A stretch of 64,000 bases of DNA from JASHPR01 sp963749145 (GTDB lineage: Bacteria > Actinomycetota > Actinomycetes > Streptosporangiales > Streptosporangiaceae). A program made the translations under genes and the position numbers. The notes below the pieces were generated by a model. The model had not been told where the DNA came from and searched no databases. It saw only the letters and a list, made by a program, of their open reading frames with translations. Shown here piece by piece: positions 1-7,997 of the stretch (within the stretch, counting starts at the first letter, position 1; every line of letters begins with the position of its first letter). The stretch lies in the NCBI GenBank assembly GCA_963749145.1, contig CAVVLN010000004.1, positions 1,736,001 through 1,800,000 of the forward strand, read 5' to 3'.

Positions 1-1
1 C

Positions 2-775
2 TACATCCGCCAGGCCCTGCAGTACGCCGTCGATCAGTCCGGCATCAGCAAGGCGATCTGGCGCGGGTACGCCGTCCCTGACCCGGGGGCGGTGCCGACC
101 GTGCCGTCGAATCAGTTCATTCCGTCCGTCGAAGAGGAGAACGGCGGCCTGGGCCCGTACCCGTTCAACCTGGCCAAGGCGAAGTCGCTGCTGACCAGCC
201 ACGGCTGGTCCGAGGTCGGTGGCGTGATGACCTGCCAGGACCCGTCCAAGTGCGGGACCGGCATCACCACGGGCGAGCAGCTGAAGCTGACGTACGTCTA
301 CTCGACGGGCATAGCCGCCGCCACGGCGATGTGGCAGGCCATCAAGTCCGACGCCTCCTCGGTCGGCATCGACATCAACCTCGTCGGGCAGTCGTTCAAC
401 ACGATCATCGGCGAGGCCGCGCCGTGCGCGCCGATGGGCCCGAAGTGCAACGTGCAGGTGTTCGCCTACGGCGGCTGGAGCTTCGATGGTCCCGGCTTCG
501 AGCCGACCGGCGAGCCGCTGTTCGCCACCGGCGCCGGGTCGAACTCGGGTAACTACTCCGACCCGACGATGGACAAGCTGATCGGCGAGACGCACACCAG
601 CAGCAGCCTGTCGGTGTTCGACCAGTACGCCACGTACGCGGCCCAGCAGCTGCCGTACCTCTGGGTGCCGGTCCCGAACCCGTACGAAATCGTTGCGGTC
701 AACAACAAGCTGCACGACGTCGCGTACAACGCGATGTTCACCCTGCTCCCCGAGTACTGGTACTTCACCAAGTAG
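2..775 (+). CDS. ABC transporter substrate-binding protein, family 5 (5' truncated by window edge)
   Basis: C-terminal 257 residues of a periplasmic-type extracellular solute-binding protein of the SBP_bac_5 (oligopeptide/dipeptide/nickel) family, which captures substrate outside the membrane for an ABC importer. The frame is open from base 2 and ends at TAG 773-775. The first residues contain RQALQYAVDQ, the usual family segment, and the C-terminal part holds the typical lobe ending in Leu-Pro-Glu-Tyr-Trp-Tyr. The start codon, signal peptide and permease/ATPase genes lie upstream of the window. Substrate cannot be told. A strong hairpin follows 11 bp after the stop, so this is the last gene of its operon. 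Confidence 0.88.
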   Translation, partial: YIRQALQYAVDQSGISKAIWRGYAVPDPGAVPTVPSNQFIPSVEEENGGLGPYPFNLAKAKSLLTSHGWSEVGGVMTCQDPSKCGTGITTGEQLKLTYVYSTGIAAATAMWQAIKSDASSVGIDINLVGQSFNTIIGEAAPCAPMGPKCNVQVFAYGGWSFDGPGFEPTGEPLFATGAGSNSGNYSDPTMDKLIGETHTSSSLSVFDQYATYAAQQLPYLWVPVPNPYEIVAVNNKLHDVAYNAMFTLLPEYWYFTK

Positions 776-786
776 TTCGGGGCGCT

Positions 787-833
787 CCTGCCCGCCCGCT
801 CCGCTCCGACACTCCGCGGGGCGGGCGGGCAGG
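787..833 (+). terminator. Strong GC-rich hairpin after the solute-binding protein gene
   Basis: A perfect 13-bp inverted repeat, CCTGCCCGCCCGC at 787-799 and its complement at 821-833, with a further CCGC/GCGG pair inside the loop. It begins 11 bp after the stop codon. There is no U-tract, which is common for actinobacterial terminators. It probably insulates the DUF2975 gene starting at 841. Confidence 0.65.
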
Positions 834-840
834 GCTCTGC

Positions 841-1455
841 GTGGTCACCTGGGTGTTCTGGCTCGCCACCGCCGTCGCCGTGCTCCAGGTGATCCTGGCC
901 CTGACTCGCAGCGGAACCCTGTTCGCCGGGGCGAGCTCTCAGCCCGGCCCGGCGCCGCTGTTCTGCCTGGACACCCCGCAGGCACTGCTGCCGCACGCCG
1001 CCAGCGGGGTTAGCCATGCCGGCCTGGCCGCTGGCGTGCGCGCCACCTGGACCACCGCGAGCTTGTGCACCGCTCATCCCACCGCCGGGCAGGCCCTGGC
1101 CTACGCGGTCACCCTGCTGCCACCGGACGTGCTGCGCCTCGGCGCGCTCTACCTGGCGATGCGGCTGGCCCGCACCGCCGCCCGCGACGGCGTCTACACC
1201 GCCCAGGCTGCCCGGCTGGTGCTGATCCTGGGCTGGTGGCTGCTGGCCGGCGAGGTGGTCGCCGCCCTGGCCGAAGGGCTCGCCCGGATCAACCTGCTGA
1301 GCCAGCTGGTCACCTGGCCCGTCGACTGGCTCCACTGGCCCGCGCCCTGGTCGGCGTGGTGGCCGGTCGCCGTGATCGGCCTGGGCATGATCACCTTCGC
1401 CCGGGTCATGCGGATCAGCGCCGGCATGCGCGACGACCTCGAGGGGACGGTGTAG
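841..1455 (+). CDS. DUF2975 family membrane protein
   Basis: 204-residue protein with four apparent membrane segments (about residues 1-20, 80-105, 118-145 and 165-185), the layout of DUF2975. The function of this family is not established. It is almost always encoded next to a small Cro/C1-type HTH protein, as here: its TAG stop shares one base with the GTG start of the next gene. The GTG start at 841 directly follows the terminator hairpin, with a purine-rich GCAGGG as a weak ribosome site. The pair probably acts as a membrane-linked regulatory unit, but this is inferred only from conserved pairing. Confidence 0.75.
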   Translation: MVTWVFWLATAVAVLQVILALTRSGTLFAGASSQPGPAPLFCLDTPQALLPHAASGVSHAGLAAGVRATWTTASLCTAHPTAGQALAYAVTLLPPDVLRLGALYLAMRLARTAARDGVYTAQAARLVLILGWWLLAGEVVAALAEGLARINLLSQLVTWPVDWLHWPAPWSAWWPVAVIGLGMITFARVMRISAGMRDDLEGTV

Positions 1456-1718
1456 TGCCGCCCACGGTCCCGGAGGACCACGCCATCGCCATCCACCTCG
1501 ACAAACTCCTCGCCAACCGGGGCATGACCCTGACCGAGCTGTCCGAGCGGGTCGGCGTCAGCGTGGTCAACTTGTCCATCCTGAAGAACGGCCACGCCCG
1601 GGCGATCCGGTTCAGCACCCTGACCCGGCTCTGCCAGGCGCTCGACTGCCAGCCCGGCGACCTGCTCAGTTACCACGCCGCAGGCAGCCAGGCCGGGCAG
1701 CCAGACCCGGACGGCTGA
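1455..1718 (+). CDS. Small Cro/C1-type (XRE, HTH_26-like) transcriptional regulator
   Basis: 87-residue protein made almost wholly of one helix-turn-helix domain (about residues 10-72): LDKLLANRGMTLTELSERVG followed by VNLSILKNGHARAIRFSTL. This is the YozG/HTH_26 type that accompanies DUF2975 genes. GTG 1455 overlaps the preceding stop by one base (TAGTG), so translation is probably coupled. A longer reading from upstream in the same frame runs through the DUF2975 gene and is rejected. It most likely binds DNA and controls its own operon; the target site is not evident. Confidence 0.82.
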   Translation: MPPTVPEDHAIAIHLDKLLANRGMTLTELSERVGVSVVNLSILKNGHARAIRFSTLTRLCQALDCQPGDLLSYHAAGSQAGQPDPDG

Positions 1719-1880
1719 ACCGGCCGGCCCCCGGCACCGCCGGACCCGCTACATCCCACAACCCCGGCAACCAGGCGTGGCCAACGGGGTGCGGAGGTGA
1801 GCCCCCCGCGGGGCCGGCCCATGGGCAGCGGTTCATTGTTGTGTCATGAGCGCTCCCGCGCGCCAGGGAAGGAAGCCACC

Positions 1881-2147
1881 ATGACCGCTCGAGCCGAAGT
1901 AGTGGCGCTGCTCACCGACTTTGACGTGGAGCGCGCCGGCGCTCGCCAGCAGTTCGTGCACCGGGACGGGAGGCCCTTCACCGCGGAGGAGACCGAGCTG
2001 ATCGCCAGCACGACCGATGAAGACATGCGTGCCGCCGCCAGCCAGATGGCGGCCGCACCGCAGCGCCTTATCGAACTGATCGCGCCTTATCTCCCCGCGG
2101 CGGCCGACGAGACCGCCGACCGCCAGCCGCCGGCTGAGGCACCATGA
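1881..2147 (+). CDS. Hypothetical protein, 88 aa
   Basis: Small acidic protein of 88 residues, not recognised. It begins MTARAEVVALLTDFDVERAG, is predicted mostly helical and has a Pro/Ala-rich tail. ATG 1881 is preceded by GGAAGGAAGCC, a good ribosome site, so the longer GTG start at 1797 is less likely. Its final four bases ATGA overlap the start of the next small gene, so the two are co-translated. Codon use is typical for the chromosome. No catalytic motif or membrane segment is visible. Confidence 0.6.
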   Translation: MTARAEVVALLTDFDVERAGARQQFVHRDGRPFTAEETELIASTTDEDMRAAASQMAAAPQRLIELIAPYLPAAADETADRQPPAEAP

Positions 2148-2368
2148 GCCCGGGTTCTGGCGGCCAGCCGAGCACAGGCGGGCAGACGGTCACCGTGCGA
2201 ACGGCCAGCGGCCAGGAACTCGCCTACCCGTGGGCGACCAGCGTCCGCGTGGACCGCCAGGGTGACTTGCGGGTACTGCAGGGCTGGCGCCAGCGGGCCC
2301 TCCACCCTTGCGCCGAGTGGGCGAGTTACACCGTCAGCAACCTGCGCTGCGGCCCGCAGACGCCCTGA
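2144..2368 (+). CDS. Hypothetical protein, 74 aa
   Basis: Unrecognised 74-residue protein whose start (ATG 2144) overlaps the stop of the preceding gene by four bases. After a Gly/Ser-rich N-terminus, residues 18-65 read like a compact beta-rich fold with the pattern VTVRTASGQELAYPW, DLRVLQGW and two cysteines. It was probably a fixed partner of the 88-aa protein. Function cannot be inferred. Confidence 0.55.
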   Translation: MSPGSGGQPSTGGQTVTVRTASGQELAYPWATSVRVDRQGDLRVLQGWRQRALHPCAEWASYTVSNLRCGPQTP

Positions 2369-2379
2369 CCCGCCAGCCA

Positions 2380-2577
2380 CGGCAGGCGAGTACCCGGCCC
2401 GCGCCGCAGCGGGCTATCCGCCCGGCAGGCGAATGTCTTCCCGCGCCGCAGTGGGCTGTTCGGCCGCGGCAGGCGAGTGTCTTCCCCGCGCGCGGCGTTT
2501 CGGCCCGCGCTGGCATCTGGCCCGGGCCTACCCGCCGCCTCGCGGCATTTCGGCCCGCGCGGGTATCGGGCCCGGGC
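2380..2577 (+). repeat. Degenerate GC-rich direct repeats between convergent genes
   Basis: The gap between the 74-aa gene and the convergent CoA-transferase gene is filled by imperfect direct repeats. Units of about 46-50 bp share GGCAGGCGAGT..CCCGCGCCGCAG (about 2380-2490), then units of about 51 bp share CATTTCGGCCCGCGC and CGGGCCTACCCGCCG (about 2495-2585). The last unit supplies the CoA-transferase stop codon. No gene is supported here. Confidence 0.6.
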
Positions 2578-3756
2578 CTACCCGCCGGCCGGCGGTGCGG
2601 GCTCGCCCGGCAGGAACTCGGCCAGGACGGCCTCGGTGTCGCGGCCGGGGCCGGGCACCGGGCCGAGCACCGGGCCGAACCCGCCGTGCCGGACCGGCGG
2701 CGGCAGCACCCGGATCTGCCGGTCCCCCGCCGCGATGGCCGTCCACCGCGCGGCGAGCTCGGGATGGGCCACCACCTCTTCCACGCTCCGCACCGACCCG
2801 TAGGCGAGCCCGGCCCGGTCGAGCCGCCGCAGCAGTTCGCTCGCGGCCAGCCGCGCCACCGCCGCGGCCAGGAGATCCTCCACCTCGGCGCGGCGGGCCA
2901 TCCGGCGCTCGTTGCCCGCGAACCGGTCGTCACCGGCCAGGCCGGGCTCGTCGAGGACGTCGCGGCACAGCCGCGTCCACTCGGCCTCGTTCTGCACGGC
3001 CAGCAGCACCTCATCGCCGTCGGCGGTCCGGTACCCGCCGTACGGGACGATGGAGGCGTGCCGGGCGCCGGTGCGGGCCGGGGCGCGGCCGGTCAGCCCG
3101 GCCAGCTGCAAGGGCTGCGACATCCACTCGGCCAGCGCGTCGAACAGCGACACCTGGACGGTCCCGCCGCGGCCGGTCCGCTCGCGCTGCAGCAGGGCAG
3201 CCAGGATGCCGCTGTAGAGGTACATGCCGCCGGCGATGTCCGCGACGCTGATCCCGGCCTTGGCCGGGGCCTCCGGCGAGCCGGTCACGGCCAGTACGCC
3301 CGCCTCGGCCTGGACGAGCAGGTCGTAGGCCTTCCGCTCGGCGTAGGGGCCGTGCTCGCCGTACCCGCTGAGCTGGCCCGCGATCAGCCGCGGGTAGCGC
3401 TCGGCGAGCGGGCCCGGTTCCAGCCCGAGCCGCCGGACCGCGGCCGGGGCCAGGTTGCAGACGAACACGTCCGCGCGGGAGACCAGCGCGTCCAGGGCCT
3501 CCCGTCCCCGGTCGGTCTTGAGGTCCAGGGCGACCGACTCCTTGGCCCGGTTCAGCCAGACGAACCAGCTGGAGAACCCGTCCCCGGCGGCGCTGTCGTA
3601 GTCGCGGGCGAAGTCGCCGCGGCCGGGGCGCTCGATCTTGATGACCCGCGCGCCGAGGTCGGCGAGGTGCCGGGTAGCCAGCGGCACGGCGACCGCCTGC
3701 TCCAGCGCGACCACGAGCACGCCGTCGAGCGGGCGGCCGTCGGGAACACCATCCAC
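2578..3756 (-). CDS. Class III (CaiB/BaiF) CoA-transferase
   Basis: 392-residue family III CoA-transferase, which moves CoA between carboxylic acids through an enzyme-acyl anhydride. Typical segments are LADLGARVIKIERPGRGDFA near the N-terminus, the RAKESVALDLKT motif, the catalytic-loop region with SGYGEHGPYAERKAYDLLVQ and the VSLFDALAEWM segment. Length fits the family. I chose GTG at 3756 because AGGAGGGTGCA sits just before it; the upstream ATG at 3813 has no such site and would include the operator palindrome. It is transcribed away from a GntR regulator and is probably its target. Substrate is unknown; the neighbouring acyl-CoA dehydrogenase suggests activation of an organic acid for oxidation. 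Confidence 0.88.
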   Translation of the reverse strand: MDGVPDGRPLDGVLVVALEQAVAVPLATRHLADLGARVIKIERPGRGDFARDYDSAAGDGFSSWFVWLNRAKESVALDLKTDRGREALDALVSRADVFVCNLAPAAVRRLGLEPGPLAERYPRLIAGQLSGYGEHGPYAERKAYDLLVQAEAGVLAVTGSPEAPAKAGISVADIAGGMYLYSGILAALLQRERTGRGGTVQVSLFDALAEWMSQPLQLAGLTGRAPARTGARHASIVPYGGYRTADGDEVLLAVQNEAEWTRLCRDVLDEPGLAGDDRFAGNERRMARRAEVEDLLAAAVARLAASELLRRLDRAGLAYGSVRSVEEVVAHPELAARWTAIAAGDRQIRVLPPPVRHGGFGPVLGPVPGPGRDTEAVLAEFLPGEPAPPAGG

Positions 3757-3798
3757 TGCACCCTCCTGCGGGCCGGGTTGCCGGGCGGTCTGACGCCA

Positions 3799-3816
3799 GA
3801 TTTGACCGGCCAAATC
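3799..3816. promoter_or_regulatory. 18-bp palindromic operator candidate (GATTTGACCGGCCAAATC)
   Basis: A near-perfect palindrome with arms GATTTG/CAAATC and a CCGG centre; only one symmetric pair mismatches. It lies 43 bp upstream of the CoA-transferase start, in the gap shared with the divergent GntR gene. A dyad of this size suits a dimeric GntR/HutC-type repressor. Binding by the adjacent regulator is inference. Confidence 0.55.
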
Positions 3817-3944
3817 GGGCCATCCGTTCTAGTTAGCCTAGCGGGGGCGATCGGCACCAGGCCGGGCGGCGACCTTGACGGAAGGCGCCAGCATTCCGCA
3901 CTATGGCCGTCTAAAGCATCCTCCCCGAACGCGCCGACCCGTAC

Positions 3945-4114
3945 CGCGACCGCCGCCCAGCCGATTACCGAGGCGACCGCCCGGCCCGCTACCCAGCCCA
4001 TACCGCGACCGCCGCCCAGCCCGCTACCCAGATCGCCGCCCAGCCCGCTACCCAGATCGCCGCCCAGCCCGCTACCCAGCCCCATACTGTGATCGCCGCC
4101 CAGCCGCTATCCAG
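3945..4114 (+). repeat. 24-bp tandem minisatellite upstream of the GntR gene
   Basis: Imperfect tandem repeats with a 24-bp period. The cleanest copies are 4007-4030, 4031-4054 and 4055-4078, sharing CGCCGCCCAGCCCGCTACC; degenerate copies lie on both sides, with a last one at 4091-4114. The array ends 13 bp before the chosen GTG start of the regulator, so copy-number change could alter its leader. Confidence 0.75.
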
Positions 4115-4127
4115 CCGGAGTCAGGCC

Positions 4128-4943
4128 GTGACCGACCGAACCGCGTTCCCCGCGGCGCGCAGCGCGCCCGACGGGCCGGCCGAGGGCAGCGCGTACCGCC
4201 AGGTGGCCTCGGGCCTGCGCCAGGCGATCGCCGCCGGGAAGTACCCGGCCGGCCAGCGGCTGCCCACCGAGGCCGAGCTGGTCACGGCGACCGGGCTGAG
4301 CCGCCAGACGGTGCGCCGTGCGTTCCAGGAGCTGGTCACCGACGGCGCCATCTACCGGGTGCGCGGCCGCGGCACGTTCGCGGTGCCCGGTGACGGCAAG
4401 TACCTGCGCTCGTTCGGCAGCGTCGACGACCTGATGGCGCTGTCACTGGACACCGAGATGCAGGTCGTCGAGCCGCTCCACGTGCTGGCCAGCCTGGACG
4501 CGGCCAGCCTGCTGGAGGCCGACGACGACCTGGTGATGACGATGTCGTTCCTGCGGCGGCACGAGGGCGCCGCGTTCTGCTACACGCGGGTCTATGTCCC
4601 GCTGGGACTGGGCCGCCGGCTCCGAGACCTGCCCGAGCTGGCCCGGCTGGCCGAGCCGGGGGCGCGCGCCCGGGTCACGATGATCAGCCTGCTGGAGCAG
4701 GTCAGCGACCACCCGATCCACGGCGCGCTGCAGAACGCCACGGCCGAGGCGGCCACCGAGGAGCTGGCCCGGCGGCTGGGCTGCCCGGCGAAAACGCCGG
4801 TGCTGCGGATCGACCGGCTGTACCACGACCGCGAGCTGCGGCCGCTCGAGCTGGCCGTCAACCACTTCAACCCCGACCGCTACTCCTACCGGCTCCAGCT
4901 GCGCCGGGTGGAGGCGGCCGGCCTGCAGGCGGGCCCGCGGTGA
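4128..4943 (+). CDS. GntR family transcriptional regulator with UTRA domain
   Basis: 271-residue HutC-subfamily regulator. The winged HTH (about residues 20-88) carries YRQVASGLRQAIAAGKYPAG, RLPTEAELVTATGLSRQTVR and the wing YRVRGRGTFA. The C-terminal UTRA ligand-binding domain (about 105-260) includes LGCPAKTPVLRIDRLYHD. GTG 4128 follows CCGGAGTCAGGCC, a good ribosome site just beyond a minisatellite; an upstream start at 4089 would translate the repeat. Its stop overlaps the GTG of the next gene, so it heads the operon it probably controls, together with the divergent CoA-transferase through the palindrome at 3799-3816. The effector is unknown, probably a metabolite of the pathway. Confidence 0.88.
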   Translation: MTDRTAFPAARSAPDGPAEGSAYRQVASGLRQAIAAGKYPAGQRLPTEAELVTATGLSRQTVRRAFQELVTDGAIYRVRGRGTFAVPGDGKYLRSFGSVDDLMALSLDTEMQVVEPLHVLASLDAASLLEADDDLVMTMSFLRRHEGAAFCYTRVYVPLGLGRRLRDLPELARLAEPGARARVTMISLLEQVSDHPIHGALQNATAEAATEELARRLGCPAKTPVLRIDRLYHDRELRPLELAVNHFNPDRYSYRLQLRRVEAAGLQAGPR

Positions 4944-6781
4944 GCGGGGACCAGCCGCGGCCCACCATGCCTGGAGACCAGCCTCGGCCCGCCGTCACCG
5001 GAGAACTCCCGCGGCCCGCCGTGCCCGGGGACCGGCCGCGGCCCGCCGTGACCGGAGAACTCCCGCGGCCCGCCGTGCCCGGGGGCCAGCCGCAACCCGC
5101 CGTGACCGGAGAACTCCCCCGGCCCGCAGCCCAGACACCGGCCCGGCGCGCCGCGACGGCCATCGCCGGCGCGCTGGCCCGCGCCGGAACGCGGCTGGTG
5201 TTCGGGGTGCCCGGCGGCGGCCCGAACCTGGACGTGGTCGGCGCCGTCACCGGCGCCGGGATGCGGTTCGTCCTCGCCCACGGCGAGACGGCCGCCACGA
5301 TCATGGCCGCTACCGTCGCCGACCTGACCGGCACGCCGGGCGCCGTGATCGTCACCCGCGGTCCCGGGCTGGCCAGCGCGGTCAACGGCATCGCGCACGC
5401 CGCGCTCGACCGGCTGCCGGTGCTGGTGATCGCGGACACCGTGCCGGCCCGGGACCGGGACCGGATCAGCCACCAGCGGATAGACCAGGACGCGCTTGGC
5501 CGGTCGGTCGCCAAGGCCACGGTCACGCTGGGCGCGCGCGAGCCGGAGCGGGCCGCCGACCTGGCCGTCCGGCTGTCCGTCACCCCGCCCGCGGGCCCGG
5601 TCGTGGTCACCATGGACCCGGACGCCGAGGAAGCCAGCACCGGCCCGGGCCCGCAGGAAGAGGCAGCGCCGCCGGCCGACCTCACGCCGCTCGCCGCGGC
5701 CCTGCGGGACGCCCGCCGGCCGGCGGTGCTGCTCGGCCTGGGCGCGATCAGCCATGCCCGCGCGGTACGCGCCGCGCTCGCGGGTAGTGGCATCCCGGCC
5801 CTGCCCACCTACCGCGCCCGCGGCGTCATGCCGGACTCCTCGGCCGAGGCGGCCGGCCTGCTGTCCGGTGGCACCGCGGAGTCGCCGCTGCTGGCCGCGG
5901 CCGACCTGATCGTCGGGCTGGGCGCCGACCCGGTCGAGCTCATCCCCGCGGCCTGGGACTACCCGGCCCGGACGCTGCTGGTCACCGAGTACCCGGCCGG
6001 CTCGGCTGCCTACTTCACCGGCGGCCGCGAGCTGATCGCCCCGCTGCCCGCCGCCCTGGAGATCCTGCGCGAGCACCGGGCGGCCGGGAACGACTGGAAC
6101 GCCGCCGCGGGCCGGGCGGCGAAGCAGCACGCGGCCGGCCGCCTGCGCCGGGCCGGGCCGCCGGCCGCCCCGGGATCCCTCAAACCGCAGGACGCGGTTA
6201 CCGCGGCCCGCGCGCACGCCCCGGCCGAGGCCATCACCACCGTCGATTCCGGGGCCCACATGCTCGCGGTCATGCCGTTGTGGGCAGCCGACGAGCCGCA
6301 CCGGCTGCTGATCTCCAGCGGCCTGGCCACCATGGGCTACGCCCTTCCCGCCGCGATCGGGGCCGCCCTGTCCCGGCCGGGCCATCCGGTCATCGCCTTC
6401 ACCGGGGACGGCGGCCTGGGGATGACGCTGATGGAACTGGAGACCGCGGTCCGGCTCCGGCTGCGGGTCGTGGTGGTCGTGTTCAACGACGCGGCGCTGA
6501 GCCTGATCAAGATCAAGCAGGACGGCCCGGGCCACGGCGGGGCCGAGGCGGTGAGTTACGCACGGACCTCGTTCGCCGGCGCCGCCACGGCGATGGGCGC
6601 GGCCGCGGCCTGCGCCTGCGACCCGGCCGGGCTCGCCGCGGCGCTGGACGCGGCGCTGGCCCGCGAGGGCCCCACGCTCATCGACACCCGGGTTGACCCG
6701 GCCGCCTACCCCGCCATCATGGACCTGACCCGGGGCCCGGGCGGCCGTCTCGGGCGCCTCCCGGGGCGAGACGGCGCGTGA
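4940..6781 (+). CDS. Thiamine-diphosphate-dependent enzyme (acetolactate synthase/decarboxylase-like)
   Basis: 613-residue ThDP enzyme of the acetolactate synthase/benzoylformate decarboxylase superfamily. The N-terminal Pyr domain has VFGVPGGGPNLDVV and the conserved glutamate in AHGETAA (E116); a central domain follows; the C-terminal PP domain has GDGGLGMTLMELE and VVFNDAALSLIKIKQ, the metal/diphosphate motif. It lyses or ligates 2-oxo or 2-hydroxyacyl substrates; the exact reaction cannot be read. GTG 4940 overlaps the GntR stop. The first 65 residues are seven 9-residue Pro-rich repeats with no counterpart in the family. It lies in an operon with an acyl-CoA dehydrogenase and flavoproteins, so a catabolic lyase role is more likely than branched-chain amino acid synthesis. 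Confidence 0.82.
   Translation: MSGDQPRPTMPGDQPRPAVTGELPRPAVPGDRPRPAVTGELPRPAVPGGQPQPAVTGELPRPAAQTPARRAATAIAGALARAGTRLVFGVPGGGPNLDVVGAVTGAGMRFVLAHGETAATIMAATVADLTGTPGAVIVTRGPGLASAVNGIAHAALDRLPVLVIADTVPARDRDRISHQRIDQDALGRSVAKATVTLGAREPERAADLAVRLSVTPPAGPVVVTMDPDAEEASTGPGPQEEAAPPADLTPLAAALRDARRPAVLLGLGAISHARAVRAALAGSGIPALPTYRARGVMPDSSAEAAGLLSGGTAESPLLAAADLIVGLGADPVELIPAAWDYPARTLLVTEYPAGSAAYFTGGRELIAPLPAALEILREHRAAGNDWNAAAGRAAKQHAAGRLRRAGPPAAPGSLKPQDAVTAARAHAPAEAITTVDSGAHMLAVMPLWAADEPHRLLISSGLATMGYALPAAIGAALSRPGHPVIAFTGDGGLGMTLMELETAVRLRLRVVVVVFNDAALSLIKIKQDGPGHGGAEAVSYARTSFAGAATAMGAAAACACDPAGLAAALDAALAREGPTLIDTRVDPAAYPAIMDLTRGPGGRLGRLPGRDGA
4946..5134 (+). repeat. 27-bp in-frame minisatellite encoding seven 9-aa repeats
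   Basis: Seven consecutive 27-bp units code for GDQPRPTMP, GDQPRPAVT, GELPRPAVP, GDRPRPAVT, GELPRPAVP, GGQPQPAVT and GELPRPAAQ. The alternating D/E forms give a higher-order 54-bp period, so the array probably grew by duplication of pairs. It forms a Pro-rich N-terminal extension on the ThDP enzyme. Confidence 0.85.
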
Positions 6782-6815
6782 AGGCCCCGAAAAACTAGGA
6801 CGAGGGACGAGACCG

Positions 6816-7997
6816 ATGGCAGCACCCGAGATCGCCGACCTGAACCCCGACGAGCGCGACATCGTGCTGGTCGTACGCGACTGGGTCGAGGACAGCGTGC
6901 GCCCGGTCGCGCGCGACCTCGAGCACGCGAACGCCTACCCCGGCGAGCTCATCGACGAGATGAAGCGGCTGGGCGTGTTCGGGCTGTCCATCCCCCCGGA
7001 GTACGGCGGCTCCGGCGTGTCCACCCCCTGTTACGCGCTGGTCACCGAGGAACTGGCCCGCGGCTGGATGAGCCTGGCCGGGGCTATGGGCGGGCACAGC
7101 GTGATCGCGCGCCTGATCGCGCTGTTCGGCACGCAGGCGCAGCGCGACCGCTGGCTGCCGCGGATGGCCACCGGCGAGGCCCGCGCGGCCATGGCGCTGA
7201 CCGAGCCCGCGGGCGGCTCGGACCTGCAGGCGATCCGCACCCGGGCCGCCGCGAACGGCGCGGGCTACCGGCTGGACGGGGTGAAGACCTGGATCACCAA
7301 CGCGCGCATGGCGGACGTGGTCGCGGTGCTGTGCAAGACCGACCCCGGCGCGGTGCCGCGCAGCCGCGGGATCAGCATCCTGCTGGCCGAGAAGGGGCCC
7401 GGCTTCACGGTCTCCCGGGACCTGCCCAAGCTGGGGTACAAGGGCCTGGAGAGCTGCGAGATCGTGTTCGAAGGGTACGAGTGCCCGCGCGAGGCGCTGC
7501 TCGGCCCGCAGGAGGGCCAGGGCTTCCGCCAGATGATGGGCGGGCTGGAACTCGGCCGGATCAACGTCGCGGCCCGGGCGGTCGGCGTGGCCCGGGCCGC
7601 GCTGGAGGACTCGCTGCGGTACGCGCAGCAGCGGCAGACGTTCGGGCAGCCGATCTGGCGGCACCAGGCGGTCGGGCACCGGCTCGCCGACATGGCCACC
7701 CGGGTCGACGCCGCGCGGCTGCTGACCCAGCGCGCCGCCGCCGCGCTGGACGCCGGGCGGCGCAGCGACCTGGAGGCGGGCATGGCGAAGCTGTTCGCGT
7801 CCGAGGTATGCCTGCAGGTCACCGCGGATGCGATCAAGGTGCACGGCGGATACGGCTACTCGGCCGAGTTCGACATCGAGCGCTACTACCGCGACGCCCC
7901 GCTGATGGTGGTCGGCGAGGGCACCAACGACATCCAGCGCAACGTGATCATCCGACAGCTCATCGACCGGTACACCGAACAGGAGCGTGCCCAGTGA
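6816..7997 (+). CDS. Acyl-CoA dehydrogenase
   Basis: 393-residue FAD-dependent acyl-CoA dehydrogenase that introduces a 2,3 double bond into an acyl-CoA and passes electrons to ETF. Visible hallmarks are ALTEPAGGSDLQAI (flavin/substrate signature), the arginine-rich RQTFGQPIW region, HGGYGYSAEFDIERYYRD with the likely catalytic base E351, and EGTNDIQRN near the C-terminus. Length is normal. ATG 6816 follows GAGGGACGAGACCG. The gene is 34 bp after the ThDP enzyme and overlaps the next gene by GTGA. With the CoA-transferase nearby it points to degradation of an acid as its CoA thioester. Confidence 0.92.
   Translation: MAAPEIADLNPDERDIVLVVRDWVEDSVRPVARDLEHANAYPGELIDEMKRLGVFGLSIPPEYGGSGVSTPCYALVTEELARGWMSLAGAMGGHSVIARLIALFGTQAQRDRWLPRMATGEARAAMALTEPAGGSDLQAIRTRAAANGAGYRLDGVKTWITNARMADVVAVLCKTDPGAVPRSRGISILLAEKGPGFTVSRDLPKLGYKGLESCEIVFEGYECPREALLGPQEGQGFRQMMGGLELGRINVAARAVGVARAALEDSLRYAQQRQTFGQPIWRHQAVGHRLADMATRVDAARLLTQRAAAALDAGRRSDLEAGMAKLFASEVCLQVTADAIKVHGGYGYSAEFDIERYYRDAPLMVVGEGTNDIQRNVIIRQLIDRYTEQERAQ

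Noticed and set aside
4886..6862. A 658-codon open frame antisense to the ThDP enzyme
   Set aside because: It mirrors the GC-rich third positions of the plus-strand gene, has no conserved motif and no ribosome site; the plus strand has clear ThDP motifs.
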